A stretch of 64,000 nt of DNA from Phorcus lineatus (lineage: Eukaryota > Mollusca > Gastropoda > Trochida > Trochidae): positions 30,569,158-30,633,157 of the forward strand of contig OV121081.1 in NCBI GenBank assembly GCA_921293015.1, read 5' to 3'. The position numbers and the translations under genes were made by a program. Under the pieces are notes generated by a model. The model did not search any database. It was not told where the DNA came from and worked only from the letters and a program-made list of their open reading frames with translations. Of this stretch, positions 11,497-21,383 are shown piece after piece; the first letter of the stretch is position 1, and the number at the start of each line of letters is the position of its first letter.

Positions 11497-13279
11497 ATGT
11501 CAGAAACTATTGAAATGAGTGTCAATTGTTGTGTTTATCCCACCTGTCCAGGTAAGGTAATCTGTTTGAAGTGTCACCTGGACCAGGTGAGATGATAAGC
11601 GTTGGGGGAATGTGGAGTATGTTCAAACGTAATGAACTAATTGCAGGTGTGACTAACAATACCGCTTAACAGGGTTACAGTCCCTCATTAAATAACACTG
11701 ATCGCAGTGTTTTGTTAACGTTTCGCCTATGGAAAACTGACTAAATTACTTTGTTTGTCAAACAGTTTCATTATATTCTTTGACGTGAAAAAGTCGCGAA
11801 ACGGTATTTACAAGAAAAAAATTTCGGAACGTAATTTTTCATTTTGTTTGGTTAATGAATTTTTTAATTAGCATTTTTTAAATAAAGGCTTGACACAAGT
11901 ACATCGCATCGCATGCACAGTATGTGCCCATTGATACACATATATATATATACATGCTAATTACTAATTAGGTAAAACTAACCAAATATACATGACAAAA
12001 TATTGCACTGAAACATACCACTCGTGATTTATATTGTTATTATTGATACGGAATCGGATTCAAATACTCAAACTGAAAACATTCTCTACTTGAAATTCAT
12101 AATAAAAATATATATCCACGTAAAGAAGACAGTCATTGAATCGAATTGAAATAAAAATAAAAATAAAAGTAAGAAGTGAGGTAAAAAGATGTAAATTTAG
12201 ACACAAAAATAAACAAATCATTATTGAAAGATTAAAATTGCTCGATTAATAAACATTTGTACAAAATAATAATAGGTGCTCTTGAACAGAAGTTTAAGAA
12301 TTAATTGACACACATGTTAATTTAAATGATAATTGAATACATTTACAACCTTACGAAAACATGTGGTTCCATTTACAATGTTGATATCAATTTAGAAATT
12401 TTACTTTCACAAAAAAATCTTCGATTTTAGAATAGAATTCTCCTTTGTCACATAAGGAAAATATATAAAGTCAAATTTCAGAATACTAAAATAAAAGTAT
12501 GCATGTGTGCGATTTTTGTTGATTTCGATTTCTTTATTGTAAACTTTCGAACACAATTTTGATCATTTTATTCTCCCCAACCCAAATGAGATATGAGAGA
12601 AAATACAAATCAAGATCAAAGTTCTTTAATTGATCCAATACGGCATCTTCATGCTATGTCATCGACGTAAGTCATGATCAGTCATTGCTGATATATAAGA
12701 TGAAGTTAGATATTTGCATTTTATAAACGAAGTTCATGAAAATAAAATCGATTAATGAGTCTTTTAATAATAATCAAAAGCGCTAATATGGGTAAAATAT
12801 TTCATCACTATTTTCCGTCAATACAGGAACACAGGAATTCCTGGTATCAACATGGGCCATATTGTCTCACTTAGAAGACATTTTTGTAAATCCAGTGTAT
12901 GTTTGGAATGGAGACGTGCCTTCCGATATAAAAGTATGTGTTTCAATAATCCGAACTTTTGATTGTAAACTTAAATCAACCAAGGGTTAGCATTAACATA
13001 AATATTTTTACATCATTAAAGATGATGATGTCATCAATAATTAATTGTAAACTGGTTTTAGTTAATCTATATCTTAAATATTCAAATTTATTTCGAAGTA
13101 TGTTTTTTAACGTGCGGTAAAGAGATAAAATTCATTAGAATTGTATTTTCTAGGTCCAAAACAGAAATGGAATTGTCAAATTTATTCCAATTTGTTCATT
13201 CCGAGAATTGTCAATATTGAAACGATTGATAAAAATGGAGCACCTATTCTTGACAGAGGTCAAAGGGATTGGGACATAA
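11497..13279 (+). CDS. Candidate three-exon small gene (95 codons)
   Basis: Three open segments join in phase through good splice sites. Exon 1 (11497-11551) starts MSETIEMSVNCC and ends at a strong ccag|gtaagg donor with one nucleotide of a codon. Exon 2 (12827-12933) follows a tacag acceptor, begins with the two missing nucleotides, reads TQEFLVSTWAILSHLEDIF and later VYVWNGDVPSDIK, and ends at a gtatgt donor in phase 0. Exon 3 (13154-13279) follows attttctag, continues VQNRNGIVKFIPICSF and later LKRLIKMEHLF, and stops at taa (13277-13279), overlapped by an aataaa. An in-frame taa precedes the ATG. A tataaaag at 11482-11489 is too close to the first ATG, so the second Met (11515) could be the start. 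The family is not recognised. The model could be a chance assembly of open frames. Confidence 0.32.
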
Positions 13280-13451
13280 TAAACAGTTTCTTAGCCTTTT
13301 CCTTTATATGATTTCACAGCCCAGCAAGATGTACACATATTCATTAAAGCATGTGCTTTTAATATGTATATTATTAATAATCAGAAAAAAATATTGTACA
13401 TGTTTAAGAAGAAAGAAAATATTTCTGTAGCATGACATTTCATTGTATTCA

Positions 13452-13890
13452 GTTAAAGCTCATCTGGCCTGAAAAGCCCGATGGACTTAATGTATGGCAT
13501 GGCTTGGCGTCCGGCATCCGTCCGTCCCTCCATCCGTCCGTCTGTAAACTTTTCACTATTTCCTATTCTTCTTCAGAACCATTGACTTGATAATCTTAAA
13601 TCTTGGGTAGGCGTGTTTCCCACTACGAGCGATTTTCCATGCGTTGCGTCAAAAATCGTATTCAATTATTTTTTCATATAGATTGCACATTACGTGCGAA
13701 TTTGAAATGCCCTGACGCATGCGTCAACATTTTCGCTCGTAGTGTGAAACGCGCCGTACAAGATAAGCTAATTGAACATGCAATGTAAATAAAAAGCCAG
13801 GGAACCCTCTAGTTCTTTAGCCGTAAGAGTGCGTAAAGACTCCTTATCTGATCAGGTTTCTAATTTATGATTTGGTGACCCTGTGACCCT
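13452..13890 (+). repeat. Dispersed molluscan gtccgtccg repeat, with a MITE inserted
   Basis: It starts agctcatctggcctgaaaag, passes through gcatggcttggcgtccgg, then runs of ccgtccgtccctccatccg and gtaaacttttcac, ending in a ggtgaccctgtgaccctta block. It is interrupted at 13610-13755 by a MITE. The same element, more diverged, is at 2232-2920. Confidence 0.7.
13610..13755. mobile_element. 146-bp MITE with 3-bp target duplication
   Basis: Terminal inverted repeats: ggcgtgtttcccactacgag at the left end pairs with the reverse complement of the right end (cgctcgtagtgtgaaacgcg, then cc) with few mismatches. Both ends are flanked by gta (13607-13609 and 13756-13758). A 3-bp duplication suits PIF/Harbinger-type mobilisation. 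An open frame spanning it is a by-product. Confidence 0.65.
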
Positions 13891-13904
13891 TATAGGGGTT
13901 GATA

Positions 13905-14156
13905 CTTTTCGAACGTCAATACGTGTTATGTGTTAATACATCTTGAAAATTAGTACATATTACACGACAATACTTCATGCACGTTAAAACAATTTGAACG
14001 TTAATGTACAATGAACGCTTGCACGTGTAAGAGCTTTAACGTCAATAAACCTTTCACTTTAGTATAGCTTGAACGATAATCTATCTTACACATTACTACA
14101 TCATGCACGTTCTTCTTGCAAGTTAATACACCATGAAAATTATAACACATGACACG
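13905..14156. repeat. Degenerate tandem array with a period of roughly 20-25 bp
   Basis: Variants of acgttaatacatcttgaa/catgcacgttaatacacc recur throughout this block. A similar stretch reappears at 15405-15482, on the far side of the MITE copies at 14157-15044, so the array was probably split. Confidence 0.5.
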
Positions 14157-14335
14157 TTAAAGGGACAGTAGAACGTTTTCCAAATTTCATTTCTTCAAAA
14201 TGTCCCTCCAAAATATATGTTTATGGCAAATGGTCAAACATCTCATTACTCAGCCCGATTATCAGTAGTCGTAGAAAAAAGTATCAAGTGAAAACTGCTG
14301 GCGGCCATTTTAATGTGAACACTTTTTAATCATAT
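14157..14335 (+). mobile_element. Non-autonomous DNA element, 5' part (copy 1)
   Basis: It begins ttaaagggacagtaga, continues with catctcattactcagcccga and a gctggcggccattttaatgt block, and stops before the 3' portion. The same blocks occur in copies at 14800-15044, 21010-21383 (reverse) and 34500-34745. Confidence 0.6.
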
Positions 14336-14799
14336 TGCAATGGGCAATTTTATTTTGGTTTTCATTAGATCATTCTATTTCTAATTTCTTGAATTTATAT
14401 GATAAACAATATTTTAAATTTGAAATCAAGTTGTTAGAATGGATACATTTCCAACGTATTACTACTGCAAAGTACATTTTAAAGAAATGTTTGATTTTTT
14501 CTAGAAATGCAATAAATTCCTTCTCAATAACTTTCCATTTTACATGATTTAACACCAAAAGGGTATTATCTTGTCAATAGTAGTAATGTAAGTAGTACTA
14601 ATAGATTTAAGCTATTGCATGATTGTTCAGAATTGTAATTCAGAAGTATATGGTGTGTTATCCGGAATGAATAAAAGATGAATTACTATACAATTTTGAC
14701 TTCCACTGTATTTCCGCCACATTTTTGGAAAGAATTGTTTATTCACATTTTACCAAAAAAAATCCCCACTAGTTTATGTCAAATGAATTATTGTTTTAG
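14336..14799. other. AT-rich DNA between two copies of the element
   Basis: No supported gene. Short open frames on both strands overlap each other and reflect low stop density. Confidence 0.35.
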
Positions 14800-15044
14800 G
14801 GTCATACATGGTCGTAGAGGAAATAATCAAGTATCAAACCATAACCATTAGCGGCCATGTTTGTGTGAACACCTTTTAATCATTTGAGGTAGGGAAATGA
14901 ATTCGCATAGCTTAACCGGTCATGGTACGTTCGTTTTTAAACTGCTTCATTTGATCAAAAACACTGTCATGTAATTAGATATGTTTTTGTCCTTTTTCCT
15001 GAGATGACTTTATTTGTCTTAAAAAGTGCCACTGTCGCTCTAAA
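14800..15044 (+). mobile_element. Same non-autonomous element, 3' part (copy 2)
   Basis: It contains the tagtcgtagag-like block, agcggccatgtttgtgtgaa, gcatagcttaaccggtcatg and an end (actgtcgctctaaa) that is roughly the inverted complement of the ttaaagggacagt start. Confidence 0.6.
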
Positions 15045-15731
15045 GAGACTCTGTGGTTTCATTTGTATTTTATACGGCTCTCAAGGGCTATCTGCTTTTG
15101 ATAAGTTGGCAAATTTACATTTTACTAATTGCCTCTCGTCATTGTTTTGTTTTCCATTAAAATTGGGACATTATTATTTCATACCATTATATTTTCACTC
15201 TCCTGGTTATATATGCATTAAAATGACACTTATTAAAATGATCAACAGTAAGTAATTTTCGGTAAAATAAACCTTATCTTGATGTTGGGCACATGCGACT
15301 CAAACATCTCACGGTATGTATCTTTGTATGTATCTTAAAATGTGCCTCTGTTAGCCTGAGTAAGAGGAGAAATTTTTGTGTATAAATTGCCTGTAAGAGT
15401 TAAACATCCTAGTGATTTGCATGTAAATACACCTAGAATGTTAATTCATCTTGCATGTTGATATACATGTTGACGGTTAGGATTTATACTTGTCACGGAG
15501 TTGAGATTACAAAGACACGGTAAAAATGAAAAACATTCAACCATAAATTTGGAGTGAACGAGGGTTCTACAGTTGTGGAAATTTGCCATTTCAGATGATC
15601 AATGTAAGTTTTTTGAAAAACTAACTCGTTAATGTTGGTTTTGGCTTCGCCAGTGAGAACTTGTTTGTAAATGATTCTTTTGCAAGTCATTCCAGCTTCA
15701 AAATATGAGAAATACCCAAAATGTGCAATCT
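15045..15731. other. Intergenic, partly degenerate repeat
   Basis: 15405-15482 resembles the array at 13905-14156. Otherwise no gene is seen. Confidence 0.35.
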
Positions 15732-15737
15732 TTTATT
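15732..15737 (-). terminator. Poly(A) signal of gene 2
   Basis: AATAAA on the minus strand, 246 nt past the gene 2 stop codon. It is the first such signal downstream. Confidence 0.5.
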
Positions 15738-15982
15738 CATGTCCGTAAAACGTTCACAGAAGAAAACATGCAAGCATCTCTGCAAGCAGGCAGTGGTAGT
15801 ACAGAAATGCGACAAATGACCTTAATGCCCTGGTAATATACAAGAGTAGTCATAGCAAAACGGTAGCGTAAATGATATATGAGTTCATATGTTAAGGAAA
15901 CAAATACCAACAGAATACCAAAGCATTAATTTTCATTACATCATACCAATTCACTCTATTATCGTCATTTCCCCCCGCATAT

Positions 15983-18900
15983 TTAATGGACATTCTTGTT
16001 TTTACTGTTACCGTGACTGTGACCTTTGTTCTCATTAGCACTTGGCAAATGCGGCACTTTCATATTGCCATTGTTGCCTATTTTCTCATTAGCACTTGGC
16101 AGGTGGGGCACTTTCATATTACTACTGTTCCCACCTTTTGATTGATGATCCGCCGGTAGGGTCGGGATGGCAAATTTATGTTGCTGAGAACCACCAAACG
16201 CACTTGGAGCCTTCACAGAAGTAGTTTGTTTGTGCATCACTGGTAAAGTCGGGACTGCAAGGTTTGGTGTTTGAGAACCACCTAATGCACTTGGTGCCTT
16301 CACTGAAGTGGTTGGTTGATGAGCCGGCTGTAAAGTTGGGATTATCGGTTTCTGAGAACCACCAAACGCACTTGGAGCCTTCACTGGAGGTGTTGGTTTA
16401 TGCATCACTGGTAAAGTCGGGACTGCAAGGTTTGGTGTTTGAGAACCACCTAATGCACTTGGTGCCTTCACTGAAGTGGTTGGTTGATGAGCCGGCTGTA
16501 AAGTTGGGATTACCGGTTTCTGAGAACCACCAAAGGCAACTGGAGCCTTCACTGGAGGTGTTGGTTTATGCATCACTGGTAAAGTCGGGACAGCAAGGTT
16601 TGGTGTTTGAGAACCACCTAATGCACTTGGTGCCTTCACTGAAGTGGTTGGTTGATGAGCCGGCTGTAAAGTTGGGATTACCGGTTTCTGAGAACCACCA
16701 AAGGCAACTGGAGCCTTCACTGGAGGTGTTGGTTTATGCATCGCTGGTAAAGTCGGGACAGCAAGGTTTGGTGTTTGAGAACCACCTAATGCAGTCGGTG
16801 CCTTCACTGAAGTGGTTGGTTGATGAGCCGGCTGTAAAGTTGGGATTGCCGGTTTCTGAGAACCTCCAAACGCACTTGGAGCCTTCACAGAAGTAGTTTG
16901 TTTGTGCATCACTGGTAAAGTCGGGACAGCAAGGTTTGATGTTTGAGAACCACCTAATGCACTTGGTGCCTTCACTGAAGTGGTTGGTTGATGAGCCGGC
17001 TGTAAAGTTGGGATTGCCGGTTTCTGAGAACCACCAAAGGCAACTGGAGCCTTCACTGGAGGTGTAGGTTTATGCATCACTGGTAAAGTCGGGACAGCAA
17101 GGTTTGATGTTTGAGAACCACCTAATGCACTTGGTGCCTTCACTGAAGTGGTTGGTTGATGAGCCGGCTGTAAAGTTGGGATTGCCGGTTTCTGAGAACC
17201 ACCAAAGGCAACTGGAGCCTTCACTGGAGGTGTTGGTTTATGCATCACTGGTAAAGTCGGGACTGCAAGGTTTGGTGTTTGAGAACCACCTAATGCACTC
17301 GGTGCCTTCACTGAAGTGGTTGGTTGATGAGCCGGCTGTAAAGTTGGGATTGCCGGTTTCTGAGAACCACCAAAGGCAACTGGAGCCTTCACTGGAGGTG
17401 TTGGTTTATGCATCACTGATAAAGTTGGGACTGCAAGGCTTGGTGTTTGAGAACCACCTAATGCACCTGGTGCCTTCACTGAAGTGGTTGGTTGATGAGC
17501 CGGCTGTAAAGTTGGGATTGCCGGTTTCTGAGAACCACCAAAGGCAACTGGAGCCTTCACTGGAGGTGTTGGTTTATGCATCACTGGTAAAGTCGGGACA
17601 CCAAGGTTTGGTGTTTGAGAACTACCTAATGCACTCGGTGCCTTCACTGAAGTGGTTGGTTGATGAGCCGGCTGTAAAGTTGGGATTGCCGGTTTCTGAG
17701 AACCACCAAAGGCAACTGGAGCCTTCACTGGAGGTGTTGGTTTATGCATCACTGGTAAAGTCGGGACAGCAAGGTTTGGTGTTTGAGAACTACCTAATGC
17801 ACCTGGTGCCTTCACTGAAGTGGTTGGTTGATGAGCCGGCTGTAAAGTTGGGATTGCCGGTTTCTGAGAACCACCAAAGGCAACTTGAGCCTTCACTGGA
17901 GGTGTAGGTTTATGCATCACTGGTAAAGTCGGGACTACATGGCTTGGTGTTTGAGAACCACCTAACGCACCTGGTGCCTTCACTGAAGTGGTTGGTTGAT
18001 GAGCCGGCTGTAAAGTTGGGATGGCCGGTTTCTGAGAACCACCAAATGCAACTGGAGCCTTCACTGGAGGTGTTGGTTTATGCATCACTGGTAAAGTCGG
18101 GACTGCAAGGTTTGGTGTTTGAGAACCACCTAATGCACTTGGTGCCTTCACTGAAGTGGTTGGTTGATGAGCCGGCTGTAAAGTTGGGATTACCGGTTTC
18201 TGAGAACCACCAAAGGCAACTGGAGCCTTCACTGGAGGTGTTGGTTTATGCATCACTGATAAAGTTGGGACTGCAAGGCTTGGTGTTTGAGAACCACCTA
18301 ATGCACCTGGTGCCTTCACTGAAGTGGTTGGTTGATGAGCCGGCTGTAAAGTTGGGATTGCCGGTTTCTGAGAACCACCAAAGGCAACTGGAGCCTTCAC
18401 TGGAGGTGTTGGTTTATGCATCACTGGTAAAGTCGGGACAGCAAGGTTTGGTGTTTGAGAACTACCTAATGCACCTGGTGCCTTCACTGAAGTGGCTGGT
18501 TGATGAATCGTCGTAACAGTTGGCAAAGCAAGTTTATGCGTTGATGAAACACCAAAAATACTTGGAACCTTTGACGAAATGGTTGGTTTATGAACCGCTG
18601 GTAAGGTAGAGGTAGTAACTTTATGCGTTGAAGAACCACGCAAAGTACTTTGAGCCTTCGCAGAAGTGGTTGGTTTGTGAGCTGGCATTAATGTTGTAGG
18701 AGCAGATGGAGTAGTTGGTGAAACAGACACTGTTGTTTTGCCTGTTGGGGCCATTACTGTGTTCGTTGATGCTGATGATGGCGTAACAATTAATTTCAAT
18801 CGTTGAACCTCTTGTACCAACAAACCTAGAGAAACTTTAATGTCACTGAGGCCAATGATATTTCCGGCAACACTGTTGTTTGTCAGACTTTTGAGCACTT

Positions 18901-20053
18901 TGATTTCTTTGGAGTCAAAGGTTGTCGTAAGGTTATGGACGAGGCCCTGCAGTTCCTTGATGCGTTGGGTGTATCGTGCTGTTTCGGTGACGATTGTCTG
19001 GCTCTGATTCATCAGGACGCTGAGCTGTTCCGTCATTGCCTTAGCATGGAGTCCATCCTTCAGCTGCAGGCCCTCCAGGTTAATCTGCTTTTTGGATACC
19101 TTGTCTATGTTTGAGCTGAGGTACGTTTCCTTATTAGAGAGTGAGTCGACCACAAGCTGAAGATTCTTTATGTTCCCGTCGTTGATGTGAAGGTGAGTTT
19201 TTAACGACGTACCAACCCCATCAACTCGCGATTCGATAGCTTTCAGATGAGCAAAGAAAGCTCTTGATGACAAGTCCTGGTTACTAATCTTCTTATTATT
19301 TTCAAGCAGGTTCCTTTTTAGTTTGCCCACTTCCCCCTGAATGTCGGATATAGCCATGTCGAGATGATCCTTAGCTTTGGCGGATTTCTCAAGTTTCTGT
19401 AAGCGAGCCTCAAAAGTCCCCATGGCAACATTTGGCATCCCTGACGTATCGCTGTGGTTGATAGCAGCTTGGAGTAGGTTTTCTAGGTTGAGTTCCGTAT
19501 TTGACACTCGTACCATAGCATCAAGAAAGTCCTTGTAATGTCGAGCCATTCTTTCTTCCACAGCTGAAAAATGCCTCCTTGTGTCTGATGACTCTTGACT
19601 CACAGAGTTGCTTAAGTTGATCACGTTGTTTTGAACATTGTGCAAAGCGTGCATTAGAAATTCCTTCGCCTGGTCAATTTTTTGCAGGGCCTCGGAGTGA
19701 TCTCCCTTGGAGCCACCATTGCGGGTGTTGCCAGGCGTCAAAAACCTTTGAACCTCTATCTGTAGGTCACTTACTGCTCTAGCATTGTCATTCATATTCT
19801 TCCGAAGCTGTGATATCTGGTCCTGGAATATACCGTTCTTGGTCGAAACAAGTTCACGGTTGCTCTCCAACTCTTTCATGATGGCTGACAGTTTTGCATC
19901 AGTCTCCTGTGAAGACGAGCTGCAAGAGGCCATGTTTGAAGGGACGTTAAACTCAAATCTGCATTGTCCCTGGTTATTGTTGATCTTGGCTGCCGTTGTG
20001 ACCCCAAAGACCAAAATGAAGGACAGGAGGACATTGAATCTTGGCCTCTTCAT
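15983..20053 (-). CDS. Gene 2: secreted coiled-coil protein with giant Pro/Thr repeat tail
   Basis: Intronless ORF of 1356 residues. Residues 1-22 are a signal peptide. CRFEFNVPSNMASC occupies residues 31-44, the cysteine motif shared with genes 1 and 3. Residues about 45-420 are heptad-rich coiled coil. A segment FLMHALHNVQNNVINLS matches SFHQALHNMENKVFNVS in gene 3, which supports common descent. From about 424 the chain is Pro/Thr/Ser-rich. Residues about 517-1303 hold fourteen 56-residue repeats, each two half-units (KPTPPVKAPVAFGGSQ... and QPTTSVKAPSALGGSQ...) ending VPTLPVMH or IPTLQPAH. The tail ends with two copies of NMKVPHLPSANE and a His/Lys/Asn-rich end. Acidic residues are almost absent from the repeats, so the tail is strongly basic with many potential O-glycosylation sites. 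A structural extracellular role is inferred. Confidence 0.9.
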   Translation of the reverse strand: MKRPRFNVLLSFILVFGVTTAAKINNNQGQCRFEFNVPSNMASCSSSSQETDAKLSAIMKELESNRELVSTKNGIFQDQISQLRKNMNDNARAVSDLQIEVQRFLTPGNTRNGGSKGDHSEALQKIDQAKEFLMHALHNVQNNVINLSNSVSQESSDTRRHFSAVEERMARHYKDFLDAMVRVSNTELNLENLLQAAINHSDTSGMPNVAMGTFEARLQKLEKSAKAKDHLDMAISDIQGEVGKLKRNLLENNKKISNQDLSSRAFFAHLKAIESRVDGVGTSLKTHLHINDGNIKNLQLVVDSLSNKETYLSSNIDKVSKKQINLEGLQLKDGLHAKAMTEQLSVLMNQSQTIVTETARYTQRIKELQGLVHNLTTTFDSKEIKVLKSLTNNSVAGNIIGLSDIKVSLGLLVQEVQRLKLIVTPSSASTNTVMAPTGKTTVSVSPTTPSAPTTLMPAHKPTTSAKAQSTLRGSSTHKVTTSTLPAVHKPTISSKVPSIFGVSSTHKLALPTVTTIHQPATSVKAPGALGSSQTPNLAVPTLPVMHKPTPPVKAPVAFGGSQKPAIPTLQPAHQPTTSVKAPGALGGSQTPSLAVPTLSVMHKPTPPVKAPVAFGGSQKPVIPTLQPAHQPTTSVKAPSALGGSQTPNLAVPTLPVMHKPTPPVKAPVAFGGSQKPAIPTLQPAHQPTTSVKAPGALGGSQTPSHVVPTLPVMHKPTPPVKAQVAFGGSQKPAIPTLQPAHQPTTSVKAPGALGSSQTPNLAVPTLPVMHKPTPPVKAPVAFGGSQKPAIPTLQPAHQPTTSVKAPSALGSSQTPNLGVPTLPVMHKPTPPVKAPVAFGGSQKPAIPTLQPAHQPTTSVKAPGALGGSQTPSLAVPTLSVMHKPTPPVKAPVAFGGSQKPAIPTLQPAHQPTTSVKAPSALGGSQTPNLAVPTLPVMHKPTPPVKAPVAFGGSQKPAIPTLQPAHQPTTSVKAPSALGGSQTSNLAVPTLPVMHKPTPPVKAPVAFGGSQKPAIPTLQPAHQPTTSVKAPSALGGSQTSNLAVPTLPVMHKQTTSVKAPSAFGGSQKPAIPTLQPAHQPTTSVKAPTALGGSQTPNLAVPTLPAMHKPTPPVKAPVAFGGSQKPVIPTLQPAHQPTTSVKAPSALGGSQTPNLAVPTLPVMHKPTPPVKAPVAFGGSQKPVIPTLQPAHQPTTSVKAPSALGGSQTPNLAVPTLPVMHKPTPPVKAPSAFGGSQKPIIPTLQPAHQPTTSVKAPSALGGSQTPNLAVPTLPVMHKQTTSVKAPSAFGGSQQHKFAIPTLPADHQSKGGNSSNMKVPHLPSANEKIGNNGNMKVPHLPSANENKGHSHGNSKNKNVH
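16145..18505 (-). repeat. 168-bp coding tandem repeat of gene 2, 14 units
   Basis: The phrase tgcatcactg recurs at exact 168-bp steps (for example 16401 and 16569). Units differ by a few substitutions (Pro/Ser, Gly/Ser, Val/Ala, Ile/Val positions). One unit and the last have a second-type half (QTTSVKAPSAF) in place of PTPPVKAPVAF, as expected from unequal exchange between half-units. The period is a multiple of three, so the reading frame survives changes in copy number. Confidence 0.95.
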
Positions 20054-20117
20054 GGCAATGATGTTGCATGTGTCTCACGCAATCAACTGATGGTTAGCTT
20101 CAACCTTTCTCCAGATG

Positions 20118-20124
20118 TATTTAA
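20118..20124 (-). promoter_or_regulatory. Possible TATA-like element of gene 2
   Basis: ttaaata on the minus strand, 65 bp upstream of the ATG, a distance like that in gene 1. The match is weak. Confidence 0.3.
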
Positions 20125-20851
20125 CATTAACGTAGGAAAAAACATTATGGGTTAAATTTTGTCTGGGATGGGTCGCTGTTAATCACTGGTTAGCATACAA
20201 CGGATTTTATGTATCAGGAGAAATAGTTTTAAAGTGACGAAGTAATGTGGAAACTCTTGAGATGTTAAGAAGCTATGGCCGGATTAAGACGTTGGATATG
20301 TTAAAACGTCAATTACATAGCAATTACAACGAGCAAACACGGGATTTTAAGTAAATGTTATGTTGCCTGTTGTGTGCATCGCGAACCACCTGGGCTGATT
20401 TCTGCTTTAGCTTGGCCAGTACACGAAACTTGGAAGATAAACTATGGAAACTGCATTTTTTCACACCTATAGGTTACGGAGTACTAGCAAGTGACTATCA
20501 GTATGGCATTCAATAATCTTCTCTCTTTAATGAGGATATCTGAAAAATTTCAAACATCTTTTCCCATGTAAATTTATTCATCAAAACCTTACGAACTGTA
20601 ACTACTTATTCACGGTAAAATATTGACAAAATTAGAAATGATTATTGCGACGATGTTAATGAAGGCATGTTCCATAAGAATTATCTCGGTTTGTCATGTT
20701 GGTAATATCCCAAAACGTTATTTACCTAATCGATGTTGTAATGTTCATAAACTCAATAAAAGCAAAAGTATGACTGTTATCCAGCGAGTTTCTATCGCCC
20801 GAGCTGTTGCATCTAATATAATTGAAATTGACATTATTCGCCTGACATTGT

Positions 20852-20883
<32 letters not shown>

Positions 20884-21009
20884 AATTATAATAATAAATA
20901 ACCACAAGCATGAACTTCATAACAGGAGCATAACTTATAGGATCAACAACTTTTTTAAACATAATTTGATAAGGAAAAAAAGTTAAAATCGGTAGACCCT
21001 TTCAATCTT
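20125..21009. other. Upstream of gene 2: microsatellite, no gene
   Basis: An (AAT/GATAAT)n run lies at about 20850-20900. The short ORFs across it are by-products. Confidence 0.4.
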
Positions 21010-21383
21010 AAATTTTATAGATAATTTGATTTAAGAGAATATAACCGGTATTGGCACGTTTTTAGATAAATAAACTGATTTCACGAACAGGAACACGAAC
21101 ATAAATGTTTCCGATTTTTCTTAATTAGTTGAAGCAGTTTAAAACGAATTTACAATGATTGGTAAGCGATATGAATCAATTTCCCTACCTCCAATGATTA
21201 AAATGTGTTCACACAAAAATGGCCGCCAGAGACCTGATTATTTCCACTACGTATATGGATTATCGGGCTTGGTAATGAGATTTTTTGACCCTCTGAAGAT
21301 GAACTAAATTTTAGATCAAATAATGTTTAAAGGGATAAATTTTAAGAGAAAAATATTTAAAAAACGCCCTACTGCCCCTTTAA
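21010..21383 (-). mobile_element. Non-autonomous DNA element, copy 3 (reverse)
   Basis: On the minus strand it begins ttaaaggggcagtagggcgt (end at 21383), then has the cattaccaagcccgat block, the ctggcggccatttttgtgtg block and a gaagcagtttaaaacgaa-type 3' region. It matches the copies at 14157, 14800 and 34500. Confidence 0.65.

Noticed and set aside
16264-18516. Long plus-strand ORFs (210, 267 and 190 codons) across gene 2
   Set aside because: They are antisense shadows of the 168-bp coding repeat. Its length is a multiple of three, so one antisense frame without stops is simply copied along the array.
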